Shown piece after piece: positions 9,457 to 17,701 of a stretch of DNA of 64,000 nt. Under the pieces are notes generated by a model. It searched no databases and was not told the origin of the DNA. It worked only from the letters and a program-made list of their open reading frames with translations. The stretch lies in the NCBI RefSeq assembly GCF_040801785.1, contig NZ_CP161805.1, positions 1,116,001-1,180,000 of the forward strand. Direction: 5' to 3'. The position numbers were made by a program, and so were the translations under genes. The stretch's first letter is position 1. Every line of letters starts with the position of its first letter. This DNA is from Sulfitobacter sp. LCG007. Lineage in GTDB: Bacteria; Pseudomonadota; Alphaproteobacteria; Rhodobacterales; Rhodobacteraceae.

Positions 9457-10422
9457 TCAGAAAGAGGGCTGCCCGGCCAGTTCGTTGGCGATCGCCAGGA
9501 CCGTCGGTCTGGCCTCTTCCGCGGTGTTGCCCGGTTGAAGGCGCGGGTCGTAGAGCATCTTCAGCAGCAGTTCGTCGTGGCGCGTCAGGAGGGCGAATTC
9601 GTCGTCGTCGTTGAAGATCGACGGACGCGCCTCGGGGCTGTCATTGGCAATGCCGAGACCCTGGGCCAGTTCCTCGTGGATGCAGCTCAGGCGAAGCAGG
9701 TCCGGGTTTTCTCCCCGGATCAGCGCGACGGCGGCGGTATAGACGTTCGGGTCGGGACCGAGCGCGAAGGCCGCCACCACGCAATAGGTGTCGCGCGTCA
9801 GATCGCGCAAGGCCCGCAGGCTGCCGTCCGACAGCCCAGGGATCTCGCGGGCCACCTGCGACAGCACGGCTCCGCGGTCGTCGTCGCCCGCAAAGATCAC
9901 CGCATAGTTCGGCCGCGACGAGAGGCCGATCGGATGGCCCGACAGGGCGCCGAGCCGGGCGGCATAGCTTTCGACGTCCTGCGTGTCGCGGGCACGCTGC
10001 GAGGGGACAACGGCCGCCCCGAAATAGATCTTCATGCGCACCGGCCCCTGCCAGCGCCGCAGCGGGCTTGGCCCGCCGTGGCCCTGAAAGGCGCGGTCGT
10101 ATTCGTTGAAGAATACCAGCCGCTCGAAGTTGCGCGCCAGCATTTCCGCTGAAAACGGGGTGTCCGGTCCGCCGCCGTCCTGGCGCAGCAGACCCTGCGT
10201 CAGTTGCGCCGACTGGACCTGCGCGAAATAGCGGCGCAACTCGGCGCTTTTCTGCGAGGTCGGAGCGGCGGCGACGATGGGCACCGGCCGTTCCATCGGC
10301 GGCGGCGCGGATGGCGGCGCGGCCGGAACCTGTTCCGTCAGAACGGACTCCTCGCAGGCGGCAAGCAGCAGCAGCGGCAGTCCCGCGATCAGGACACGCT
10401 TGAAGATGGCAACCGGCTTCAT
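9457..10422 (-). CDS. DUF2927 domain lipoprotein
   Basis: This 321-residue exported protein starts with a lipoprotein signal, MKPVAIFKRVLIAGLPLLLLAAC, the lipobox LAAC giving an acylated cysteine at residue 23. A Pro/Ala-rich linker follows, then the DUF2927 domain (about 95-290), in which LRLSCIHEELAQGLGIANDSP and FNDDDEFALLTRHDELLLKMLYD resemble a metallopeptidase-like HEExxQGLG helix. The role is unknown; the HEELAQ motif hints at metal binding. The gene lies six bases from telA and 23 bases from the SPFH gene, so it is part of that operon and places one component at the outer or periplasmic face of the membrane. Confidence 0.85.
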   Translation of the reverse strand: MKPVAIFKRVLIAGLPLLLLAACEESVLTEQVPAAPPSAPPPMERPVPIVAAAPTSQKSAELRRYFAQVQSAQLTQGLLRQDGGGPDTPFSAEMLARNFERLVFFNEYDRAFQGHGGPSPLRRWQGPVRMKIYFGAAVVPSQRARDTQDVESYAARLGALSGHPIGLSSRPNYAVIFAGDDDRGAVLSQVAREIPGLSDGSLRALRDLTRDTYCVVAAFALGPDPNVYTAAVALIRGENPDLLRLSCIHEELAQGLGIANDSPEARPSIFNDDDEFALLTRHDELLLKMLYDPRLQPGNTAEEARPTVLAIANELAGQPSF

Positions 10423-10428
10423 CGCGCC

Positions 10429-11625
10429 TCAGTTCGGAATGGATGTCGCTGCGACATCGCCCGTGCCGGTTTCCCGGGATCTGGCCGAGGACAGGGTGTC
10501 GCGCAGCTTGGCCTCCATCTCGCGCAGCTCGACCTCGGCGGCGGCGCGCCGCGCCTTGCCTTCGTCGGCGATCTGCAGGCTTTCCTCGATGGTCCCGATC
10601 AGATCGGCGTTTGCCTGCTTGACCGCTTCGATGTCGAACACCCCGCGCTCCATTTCCTGGCGCACCACCTTGTTGCTTTCGCGCAGGTTCTTCGCGTTTG
10701 CCTTGAGCAGGTCGTTGGTCAGGTCGTTGGCCTCGCGCACCGCGCCCGCCGCCTCGGCCGAGCGCTGGATCGTGACCGCCTGGGCAAGCTGTGTCTCCCA
10801 CAGCGGCACGGTGTTCACCAGCGTCGAGTTGATCTTCGTGACCAGCGACTTGTCGTTCTCCTGCACCAGCCGGATCGAGGGCAGGGACTGCATCGTCACC
10901 TGCCGCGTAAGCTTGAGATCATGGACCCGGCGCTCGAGATCGTCGCGGGCGGCGCGCAGGTCGCGCAGCTCCTGCGCCACCATCACCTGGTCCGCCTCCG
11001 AGGCGGCATCGACCTCGCCGGCCTTCGCGGGGATCACGTCACTGTCGAGTTCGGCGAGCTTCGCCTCGCCGGCGGAAATGTAGAGCGCAAGCTCGTCATA
11101 GAATCCCAGCGTCTTCTCGTAGAGCAGGTCAAGCGACTTGATGTCCTTGAGGAGCGCGTGCTCATGGGTCAGAAGCTCGTCCGTGATCCTGTCGATCTGG
11201 CCCTGGATCTGCTCGAAACGCGCGGTGAACTTGGCGAAGGGCGCGGCGCGGCCCATCAGCTTTTCCCACAGGCTGCGCTTGCGGCGCACGTCGAGTTCCG
11301 AGACCGAAAAGCCGCGCAGGGTTGTGACGATCTCGCGCAGGGAATCCCCCGCCGGTCCCACGTCCTTGTTGCGCACACCGCCAAGCATGGCCTGGCTGAT
11401 TTCCTGCAGTTCGACCTGAGCGCGCGCGCCGAAGGAAACGATGGAATTGGTGTCCGAGATGTCGATCTCGTCCATCCGCCGGCGGATCTCGGACCCGACC
11501 TGCGCGTCGGCCTTCTCGAGCGCAACCACGTCGCCGGCCTCCGACGGTTCGGGCAGGACGGTCGCGTTCAGCTCGTCCACGATGGCGAGGGATTGCTCGG
11601 CTTTTTCGCGCGGCGTGTCAGGCAT
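10429..11625 (-). CDS. telA: Toxic anion resistance protein, TelA family
   Basis: This 398-residue protein is a TelA/KlaA-family member (PF05816), named for plasmid tellurite resistance. It is almost entirely helical and coiled-coil, with family landmarks VSFGARAQVELQEISQAML near the N terminus, VSELDVRRKRSLWEKLMG at about residue 110, and NTVPLWETQLAQAVTIQRSAEAAGAVREANDLTNDLL (about 275-310). TelA proteins co-occur with XpaC proteins and are tied to envelope stress rather than to tellurite chemistry itself. Here telA follows the XpaC-like gene and precedes the DUF2927 gene by six bases. No membrane segment is seen, so it is probably cytoplasmic and peripheral. Confidence 0.93.
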   Translation of the reverse strand: MPDTPREKAEQSLAIVDELNATVLPEPSEAGDVVALEKADAQVGSEIRRRMDEIDISDTNSIVSFGARAQVELQEISQAMLGGVRNKDVGPAGDSLREIVTTLRGFSVSELDVRRKRSLWEKLMGRAAPFAKFTARFEQIQGQIDRITDELLTHEHALLKDIKSLDLLYEKTLGFYDELALYISAGEAKLAELDSDVIPAKAGEVDAASEADQVMVAQELRDLRAARDDLERRVHDLKLTRQVTMQSLPSIRLVQENDKSLVTKINSTLVNTVPLWETQLAQAVTIQRSAEAAGAVREANDLTNDLLKANAKNLRESNKVVRQEMERGVFDIEAVKQANADLIGTIEESLQIADEGKARRAAAEVELREMEAKLRDTLSSARSRETGTGDVAATSIPN

Positions 11626-11664
11626 TGGAAAGTCCTTCCGTCAAACGATCTGCGGGATGTAAGG

Positions 11665-12549
11665 TCATTCGGTCCGCACCCCCTCGCGTTGCAGGCGGTC
11701 CCGCAGGACCTCGATTTCGATGGTCAGGTCCGACCGGTCGTCAAGCAGCAGTTTCTGCGTCCGGCTGATGAAGTTCCGCTCGAGATCGTCGAGCAGGGCG
11801 AGATAGTCGGCGCGGGCATCGGCGTCGCGATTACGGGCGTAGATTTCGGCGTACTTCTCGGTCGCGTCGCGGGCGCCCATGAGATAGACGCCGAGATACT
11901 TGCGCGCCGCGGTCAGATCCCGCGGATCTTCCTCGACCGTGCGTATGAGCGCGCGCGCCGATTTCTGGAAGCGGCCCATGCGGGCCTGTGCCTCACGGTC
12001 GCCCGTGCCTGCAAGCGTCCCGGTCATGGCGGCGAGATAGGCCTCGGCCTCGTCGACCACGCGCGCGACACGGTCCTGCTGAAAGCTGTCGACGCCTCCG
12101 AGGCCCTTGTTGCGCATCGGGTCGATGCCGAAGGCCGCGAGGTGAAGCGCGACTGTTGCCGCCCCGAAGAGGATCGGCGCCAGAACGCCGGGTTCGTGGC
12201 CGAAGGCAGAAAGTGCAACTCCGAAGCCTGCGAGGAGCGCGGCAAGCAGCTTGCGCGGCAGCGCGGGGCGGCGGGCGATCTTGCGTGCGCCGTAGGCCGC
12301 CTCGGCCTCGAGGCCACCGCGCAGGAGCCATGCGCCGAGACCGAGCGAACCGGCACCTGCAAGGCCCGCAACAAGTCCGATCGCACCGGATCCGAAGGCC
12401 GTGACCAAAGCCGCCACGGCAGGGACGAACATGAGATTGGCGCGCGCGCCGACAGGGTGTGGCCGCGCGTCGTCGAAAGGAGCGCCCGAAGGCGCGTCGC
12501 TGCCCGGGAGGCGGTCGGGGCTGAATCTGCCGCCATAGCGCCGTGCCAT
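11665..12549 (-). CDS. XpaC-family protein (5-bromo-4-chloroindolyl phosphate hydrolysis family)
   Basis: This 294-residue membrane protein is of the XpaC family (PF10112). Two hydrophobic hairpin helices lie near residues 45-80 (LMFVPAVAALVTAFGSGAIGLVAGLAGAG in parts) and two more near 105-150, followed by a helical cytoplasmic domain (NKGLGGVDSFQQDRVARVVDEAEAYLAAM in parts) typical of the family. The ATG at 12549 lies four bases after the stop of the 29-residue peptide gene; a GTG at 12564 is an alternative but would overlap that gene. Despite the historical name the family is not a proven phosphatase. The constant TelA partner sits 39 bases downstream, as in many bacteria. Confidence 0.83.
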   Translation of the reverse strand: MARRYGGRFSPDRLPGSDAPSGAPFDDARPHPVGARANLMFVPAVAALVTAFGSGAIGLVAGLAGAGSLGLGAWLLRGGLEAEAAYGARKIARRPALPRKLLAALLAGFGVALSAFGHEPGVLAPILFGAATVALHLAAFGIDPMRNKGLGGVDSFQQDRVARVVDEAEAYLAAMTGTLAGTGDREAQARMGRFQKSARALIRTVEEDPRDLTAARKYLGVYLMGARDATEKYAEIYARNRDADARADYLALLDDLERNFISRTQKLLLDDRSDLTIEIEVLRDRLQREGVRTE

Positions 12550-12553
12550 GGCG

Positions 12554-12643
12554 TCAGAGCCCACCGATCAGGCCGGTGGTCACTCCGAGCATGAGAACAA
12601 GAAGCGCCGAGAAGGCGATCTTGCGGAACGCAGTCGGTGTCAT
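12554..12643 (-). CDS. 29-residue single-helix membrane peptide
   Basis: This tiny reading frame encodes MTPTAFRKIAFSALLVLMLGVTTGLIGGL split as a short basic head and one hydrophobic helix (about residues 10-28). It begins 94 bases before the XpaC-like start and stops four bases before it, fitting an operon leader gene. A G-rich stretch precedes the ATG. The residue pattern (positively charged N terminus, then continuous Leu/Val/Gly helix) is that of a real small membrane protein, and no other frame explains these bases. Function is unknown; it may be a subunit or regulator of the XpaC/TelA complex. Confidence 0.5.
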   Translation of the reverse strand: MTPTAFRKIAFSALLVLMLGVTTGLIGGL

Positions 12644-12680
12644 CGGGCCCCCCCATCCGGCCTAGTCGGGTCTGATTTTT

Positions 12681-12709
12681 CATATAGGCACTGTCGCGAC
12701 GTCATGCCA
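12681..12709 (-). promoter_or_regulatory. Candidate promoter for the XpaC-TelA-SPFH operon
   Basis: On the minus strand a TATATG box (12681-12686) is preceded at 17-18 bases by CTGGCA/TGGCAT. It lies about 40 bases before the first small gene of the operon, in an otherwise empty 140-base gap. The -10 is a fair match, the -35 weak. Confidence 0.3.
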
Positions 12710-12783
12710 GTTGAAACCGGAGGTTGCGGATGGCCCGGGATGGGCTCATGGCACGACGGAAGGCCGTCGTAGCAGCGATCATC

Positions 12784-13740
12784 TCAGGTCGGCTTGCGGG
12801 ATCGCCCTCTCGACGGTCCGCCTGCCGTTGGTCTGCGCGCTCCGGCCTTGCCGTCCCTCGTCCCGCTACTCCCCGGTTTGCGGCTCCCCGGTTTGTCGCC
12901 TTGCGGCTTGCCGCCTGCCGGTCTGCCGCCCGACGGCTTTGCCCCACGCGGCTTCGGCGGCGCGGCGCGCCGTTTGGGACTGGCCGTGCCGACAGGGGTT
13001 TCGTCGCCGAGGCCCAACTGGTCGCGCACGATCTTCCTGCGAAGCTCCTCGACGGCCCCGGAAGCGAGATCGCCAAGCTGGAAAGGTCCGTAGCTGATCC
13101 GGATCAGCCGGTTCACGGTCAGTCCGACAGCGGTCATCGCGCGGCGGATCTCGCGGTTGCGGCCCTCGCGCAGGCCCACCGTCAACCAGGCATTCGCGCC
13201 CTTCTGCCGGTCGAGCGTCACGGTCATCGGCTGGAAGCGCTCTCCGTCGACCTCGATGCCCGCCCTCAGCGGATCGAGCTGCGCCTCGCCGGGCGTGCCG
13301 TTGACGCGCACGCGGTAGCGCCGCAGCCAGCCCGTCGATGGCAGTTCGAGCTTGCGCTTCACCGCGCCGTCGTTGGTCAGCAACAGCAGTCCTTCGGAAT
13401 TCAGGTCGAGCCGTCCGATGCTCATGACCCGTGGCATCTCGGGCGGGAGCACCGAAAAGATGGTGTCGCGCCCCTTTTCGTCCGAGGTGGTGCTGACGAG
13501 CCCGGCAGGCTTGTGAAAGAGCCAGATGCGCGGCGGTTCGGCGTCGGCGATGGCGGCGCCGTCCACGGTGATGCGATCGCCGGGAAGCACGTTGAGGGCC
13601 GGGCTCTCGATGGTCCTGCCGTTCACCGCCACGCGCCCCTCGGCGATCATACGTTCGGCCTCACGGCGGCTGGCGACGCCGGCGCGGCTGAGGACCTTGG
13701 CGATGCGGTCGCCGTCGTGGGGGGCTGGGGGCTTGCTCAT
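12784..13740 (-). CDS. Ribosomal large-subunit pseudouridine synthase, RluB/RsuA family
   Basis: This 318-residue enzyme isomerises uridine to pseudouridine in rRNA. An S4 RNA-binding domain (DRIAKVLSRAGVASRREAERMI, residues 11-32) is followed by the catalytic domain with the RsuA/RluB motif IGRLDLNSEGLLLL, Asp112 being the nucleophile. RluB (23S U2605) is the likeliest specificity, but RluE/RluF-like cannot be excluded. The last 75 residues are a low-complexity Lys/Arg/Gly/Pro tail (KPRGAKPSGGRPAGGKPQGD and similar), a common basic extension in this family in Rhodobacterales. The gene is divergent from tadA, 62 bases away. Confidence 0.9.
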   Translation of the reverse strand: MSKPPAPHDGDRIAKVLSRAGVASRREAERMIAEGRVAVNGRTIESPALNVLPGDRITVDGAAIADAEPPRIWLFHKPAGLVSTTSDEKGRDTIFSVLPPEMPRVMSIGRLDLNSEGLLLLTNDGAVKRKLELPSTGWLRRYRVRVNGTPGEAQLDPLRAGIEVDGERFQPMTVTLDRQKGANAWLTVGLREGRNREIRRAMTAVGLTVNRLIRISYGPFQLGDLASGAVEELRRKIVRDQLGLGDETPVGTASPKRRAAPPKPRGAKPSGGRPAGGKPQGDKPGSRKPGSSGTRDGKAGARRPTAGGPSRGRSRKPT

Positions 13741-13802
13741 GGCCCCGCCTTAGCCGTTTTGCGCGGCTTGCGGAAGGGAGCGCTTTGACGGCATGAAACG
13801 GC

Positions 13803-14252
13803 ATGAGCTTCACATCGCACATGCAGGCCGCACTGGCCGAGGCCCGCGCGGCGGGCGCGCGCGGCGAGGTGCCCGTGGGTGCGGTGGTGGTGGACCGCAA
13901 CGGCCTGGTGGTGGCGCAGGCGGGCAACCGGACGCGCGAACTGAGCGATCCCACGGCACATGCCGAAATCCTGGCCCTGCGTGCGGCCTGCGCCGCGGCC
14001 GGCTCGGAAAGGTTGCCCGGACATGCAATTTACGTGACGCTCGAGCCCTGTGCCATGTGCGCCGCCGCCATCGCCGCGGCGCGGATGGCGCGTCTCTGCT
14101 ATGGTGCGGCGGACCCCAAGTCGGGGGGGGTGGCCCATGGGGCGCGCGTCTTCAGCCATCCCCAGACCCATCATCGTCCCGAGGTCTACGATGCCATCGC
14201 GGACGCCGAGGCCGAGGCATTGCTGAGGGAATTCTTCGCCGCGCGTCGCTAG
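13803..14252 (+). CDS. tadA: tRNA-specific adenosine deaminase (nucleoside deaminase)
   Basis: This 149-residue zinc enzyme deaminates the wobble adenosine of tRNA-Arg(ACG) to inosine. The cytidine-deaminase fold is clear: VPVGAVVVDRNG, the catalytic HAE (His53, Glu55) and the PCAMC zinc motif (Cys83, Cys86), followed by the TadA-type ARMARLCYGAADPKSGGVAHG. Length and motif spacing match TadA and not guanine deaminase. It is essential in most bacteria. A GACGGCATGAAACGGC stretch precedes the ATG, and the gene is divergent from the pseudouridine synthase. Confidence 0.93.
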   Translation: MSFTSHMQAALAEARAAGARGEVPVGAVVVDRNGLVVAQAGNRTRELSDPTAHAEILALRAACAAAGSERLPGHAIYVTLEPCAMCAAAIAAARMARLCYGAADPKSGGVAHGARVFSHPQTHHRPEVYDAIADAEAEALLREFFAARR

Positions 14253-14352
14253 ATGGCAGCATGCGCAAGGCGACGGATGGGCGCCCGGAAAGCCTTTCGC
14301 GTCCAGATGCTCCGGGGTCGTCCCAACATGCGCCCCCGGCGGCCTGTCGTGC

Positions 14353-15741
14353 CTAGAGCGGCACGACAAGCGTATGTCGCGTGCCCGAGCCTGTGCTGCT
14401 GACGCTCAGCGTTCCTTCAAGCTGGGTCGTGAAGGCGGCCGTCAGTTTGTGCCCGAGGCCGGAATCGCTCGGCGCATCCACATCGATGCCTGGCCCGTCG
14501 TCCCAGACGCTGACGGTCATCGACGCGCCTTCAACGGACAAGCTCACGCCCAGGGTGCCGCCGGAGCGGCCGATATAGGCGTACTTGAGGCTGTTCGTGA
14601 CCAGTTCGTTCACGATCAGGCCCAGCGGAACCGCCACCCGCGTCGAGAGCCGCGCGTTGGAGACGTCGAGTTCCAGCGTGAGGTTTTCGGCTTGATCCGA
14701 CGACGCGACGATGCTCTCGACCAGCGCCGTCAGATAGGCGTCGGCGGTCACCATATCCACCGATCGGGTCCTGGAGAGTGTCCGATAGAGGCTCGCAATC
14801 GAGTCTATCCGCGCCCGCATCTGCGCGAAGGCGGCCTTGCAGGTTTCGTCGGTCATGTTGCGCGCTTCCAGCGCGATGATGCCGCCGATCATCGAGAGGC
14901 TGTTCATGACCCGATGGTTCAGCTCTTCGAGAAGCCGCTCGGCATGGTCCAGCGCGGCCTGCCGCTCGGTCTCGAGCCGGCGCCGTTCGGTGATGTCCTG
15001 CATCGCCAGCAGCAGCAGATGGGCGTGGTTGCCCTCCCGGAACACCTTGCGCGCGTTCAGGAGAATGACTTTCTCGCCGATTTCGTCAAACCTATGGTGC
15101 ACCTCGAAGTCGTCGACCACGGAATTCTTCGGCAGGACGTCCTTCAGCAGGCCGAGCAGTGCAGGCACCGACCACTGGCCGTTGCCCAGATCCTCCAGCC
15201 GACGGCCTATGGTTTGCGAGGCATCGACCTCAAAAGTGGTGTAGAAGGATCGGCTGGCGGAGACGATGGTGAGTTGTTCGTCCAGCACCAGCAGCGGCTC
15301 GCGCACCGTATCGACGATGCCCACCGACAGCAGGCGCTGGCGCTCGAGTGCAACCATGGCGTCGTGCTCCCGGGTCACGTCCTCGATCGCCAGAAGGATG
15401 CGCCGGGACCCGTTCCCCGGCCGCACGGTCTTGCGCGCATTCAGGCGCATCACCCGGCGTCCGATGTGCTCGAACGCGTGCTCGACCTCGAAGTTCTCGA
15501 CGTCGTCGGCGCCCGACAGGAGCTTTCCGAGCTCCGCAAGCAGGGGCTGAATGTTCCATTGCCCGTTTCCCAAGGTGGAAAGCGGAAAACCGGCGGTCTC
15601 ATCGGCGCTGACCATGAACGTCTCGAAGAAGCGGTCATTGGCATATTCCACGACCAGATCCTCGGTCAGGATCAACAGGCTTTCTCTCAGGCTGGCGACG
15701 ATTTCGGCAGGATCGATATGGCGTAGTGTGGCAACGTTGAT
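14353..15741 (-). CDS. Sensor histidine kinase, two PAS domains plus HisKA_2/HATPase
   Basis: This is a soluble histidine kinase of about 462 residues. Two homologous PAS units are visible (each with LLxLxExLxxxxAxxxFxxxF, then a GNGQW motif, then NARK), followed by an HisKA_2-type dimerisation box LNHRVMNSL (phospho-His near residue 276), then an HATPase domain with VNELVTNSLKYAY (N box) and DDGPGI (G box). This class is typical of alphaproteobacterial stress and light-response kinases. The start is problematic: no ATG or GTG is in frame after the upstream stop. A TTG at 15675 would cut into the first PAS, whereas an ATC at 15741 lies eight bases after a perfect AAGGAG. I use 15741. No response regulator is adjacent. 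Confidence 0.85.
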   Translation of the reverse strand: MNVATLRHIDPAEIVASLRESLLILTEDLVVEYANDRFFETFMVSADETAGFPLSTLGNGQWNIQPLLAELGKLLSGADDVENFEVEHAFEHIGRRVMRLNARKTVRPGNGSRRILLAIEDVTREHDAMVALERQRLLSVGIVDTVREPLLVLDEQLTIVSASRSFYTTFEVDASQTIGRRLEDLGNGQWSVPALLGLLKDVLPKNSVVDDFEVHHRFDEIGEKVILLNARKVFREGNHAHLLLLAMQDITERRRLETERQAALDHAERLLEELNHRVMNSLSMIGGIIALEARNMTDETCKAAFAQMRARIDSIASLYRTLSRTRSVDMVTADAYLTALVESIVASSDQAENLTLELDVSNARLSTRVAVPLGLIVNELVTNSLKYAYIGRSGGTLGVSLSVEGASMTVSVWDDGPGIDVDAPSDSGLGHKLTAAFTTQLEGTLSVSSTGSGTRHTLVVPL

Positions 15742-15957
15742 TGCTTGGGCTCCTTCGGACGAGCGAATTCGTTAACCGGATCCGACCGGAAAGGAGTCTA
15801 TAACAGCTCGGATATCAACGACAGAAGGATTTGCACCCGTCCGGGCGGCGCGGCCCGGCAGCTTGCGTGGGCCCGCGATTGCGCCGCCGGATCGCCGCAT
15901 TTTCGGCTTCGCGTCGGCCGTTCGCCCCGATGGCGCGAACGGCCCGCTCTTTCCGCC

Positions 15958-16644
15958 TCAGCGGATCTCGATGGCTTCCATCACCTGGGGCTCGATGACC
16001 TTCACGCCCGGAAGGCTGTCGACAAGCTCCTGCGCCGACTGCGCGAGCAGCGGGAAGGTGCGGTAGTGGCAGGGGATGACCGTCTCGAAATCGAAGTAGC
16101 GTTTGGCTGCGTAGGCTGCCTGCGCCATGTCCATCGTGTAGTGACCGCCTGCCGACAGGATTCCGATATCGGGTTTGTAGTAGTCCCCGATCCACTCCAT
16201 GTCGGCCATGATGCCCGTGTCGCCCGAAAAGTAGATACGGTGGCCTTCGCCCGCAATGATGAAACCGATCTCGCGGCCCATCGGTGCATCGCTGCCGCCG
16301 AACGAGCTCGAATGCAGCGCGGGAACCATCGAGACGGACACCCTGCCCAGGGTGATCGTCCCGCCGATGTTGAAGCCGGTCGTCTCGATCCCGTCCGTCC
16401 CGCCCAGATGGCCCATGAGCTCGACCATGCCCGACAGCGGCGCGCCGGTCTGCTTTGCCACCGTGACCGCATCCGATGCGTGGTCACCATGGGCATGGGT
16501 GATGAGGATGTTCGTGGCGCCGCTCAGAGCCGCCTCGTGGTGTTCCTTCGGCAGCATGGGGTTGCCAAGCCAGGGGTCCACGAGAAGGACCTGGTCCTCG
16601 ATCTCGATGCGGAAACTGCCGTGGCCGAGCCAGATGATCTTCAT
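15958..16644 (-). CDS. Metal-dependent hydrolase, UPF0173 (metallo-beta-lactamase fold)
   Basis: This 228-residue cytosolic protein has the metallo-beta-lactamase fold of the UPF0173 family: GHGSFRIE, LVDPWLGNP, the metal motif THAHGDHASDA, and FSGDTGIMADM with a further metal ligand. The C-terminal PCHYRTFPLL contributes the last histidine. Family members are uncharacterised hydrolases of esters, phosphates or lactones. The ATG at 16644 is chosen because AGGA lies ten bases upstream; an ATG at 16653 has no spacing. It is divergent from rpiA. The 216 bases downstream (15742-15957) are noncoding and hold a 9-bp stem (GGCCGTTCG and its complement, 15917-15945). Confidence 0.9.
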   Translation of the reverse strand: MKIIWLGHGSFRIEIEDQVLLVDPWLGNPMLPKEHHEAALSGATNILITHAHGDHASDAVTVAKQTGAPLSGMVELMGHLGGTDGIETTGFNIGGTITLGRVSVSMVPALHSSSFGGSDAPMGREIGFIIAGEGHRIYFSGDTGIMADMEWIGDYYKPDIGILSAGGHYTMDMAQAAYAAKRYFDFETVIPCHYRTFPLLAQSAQELVDSLPGVKVIEPQVMEAIEIR

Positions 16645-16805
16645 GGTATGCATGTCCTGTTTTCGTTTGCCCGGCACGACAATAGCGCTTTCCCCGCGGA
16701 TGGCGAAGCCGCGGACGGCCAGAACGGAAGCCCGTCGCGGCAACCGCCCCTCGCTCCCGGCGGCGGGCTTGCCTATAACCTGCGAAACGGCAGGGGATTC
16801 GGACC

Positions 16806-17591
16806 ATGAGCGCAGAGTTGTCGCCCATCGACAGGGCAAAATTCGCCGCGGCCAAGACGGCTGCAGGGTATGTCGAGGACGGGATGCGCGTCGGTCTGGG
16901 AACCGGGTCGACCGCCGCCTGGCTCGTGCGCTGCCTCGGCGAAAGGGTGCGCGACGGGCTGAAGATACGCGGTGTGCCGACGTCGACCCGCACGGCAGCC
17001 CTGGCGCGCGAGGTCGGGATCGAGGTCGTGACGCTGGACGACGCCGGCTGGCTCGATCTGACGATCGACGGGGCCGATGAATTCGATGGCGATCTGAACC
17101 TCATCAAGGGCGGGGGCGGTGCGCTTCTGCAGGAGAAGATCGTGGCCACCGCCAGCGACCGCATGCTCGTCATCGCCGATGCGGCCAAGTCCGTCGAGAC
17201 GCTGGGCGCCTTTCCCCTGCCGGTCGAAGTCATCCCCTTCGGCTGGAAGGTCACGCGCACCCTGATCGAGGAGACTCTGATCGCGATGGACGTGCTCGGG
17301 CGCGAGTCGCGTTTGCGCATGGACGGCGACAGCCCCTTCCGCACCGACGAGGGCAACCACATCCTCGATCTCGACCTCAAGCGCATCGGCAATCCGCGCA
17401 AGCTCGCCCTTGTGCTGAACCAGATGCCCGGCGTCGTCGAGAACGGGCTCTTCATCGACATATGCGACACCGTGATCATCGGGTTCGGGGACGGGCACGT
17501 CGAGCTGCGCAACATCGACGCAGGGACGGTCAGCGCCGGCAGCGTCGATCTGGGCGAAAGCGAGAACCTCTTCAGCGATCTGTCCGACTGA
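16806..17591 (+). CDS. rpiA: Ribose-5-phosphate isomerase A
   Basis: This 261-residue enzyme interconverts ribose-5-phosphate and ribulose-5-phosphate in the pentose phosphate and Calvin pathways. RpiA motifs are all present: VGLGTGSTAAWLV, the DLTIDGADEFDGDLNLIKGGGGALLQEKIVA block read in pieces (catalytic Asp, Glu, Lys), and VEVIPFGW. Length is slightly above E. coli RpiA (219) because of a C-terminal extension typical of alphaproteobacteria. The gene is followed 110 bases later by glutathione reductase on the same strand, so the two may be co-transcribed. Confidence 0.95.
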   Translation: MSAELSPIDRAKFAAAKTAAGYVEDGMRVGLGTGSTAAWLVRCLGERVRDGLKIRGVPTSTRTAALAREVGIEVVTLDDAGWLDLTIDGADEFDGDLNLIKGGGGALLQEKIVATASDRMLVIADAAKSVETLGAFPLPVEVIPFGWKVTRTLIEETLIAMDVLGRESRLRMDGDSPFRTDEGNHILDLDLKRIGNPRKLALVLNQMPGVVENGLFIDICDTVIIGFGDGHVELRNIDAGTVSAGSVDLGESENLFSDLSD

Positions 17592-17701
17592 ACCGGACGC
17601 CTCGTCGGGTGCCTCATGGGCGGCGGAAGGTCGCGGATATGGCCTTTGCCGGTGCAAGGTCCTATATCTCCCCGGACTTTGCACGCTGGACGGGATGATT
17701 G

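Noticed and set aside
10204-12594. A nearly 800-codon open frame on the plus strand opposite TelA and XpaC
   Set aside because: It is the antisense shadow of two well-supported genes in high-GC DNA; its product is His/Arg/Asp-rich without any motif.
12794-13093. Reading the repetitive Gly/Lys/Pro DNA in the pseudouridine synthase tail as a separate gene or CRISPR-like repeat
   Set aside because: It is a degenerate low-complexity tail in frame with the enzyme, with no fixed repeat length or spacers.
15917-15945. Hairpin (GGCCGTTCG and complement) after the UPF0173 gene as a terminator
   Set aside because: On the relevant minus strand no T-run follows, and the loop is 11 bases; not convincing.
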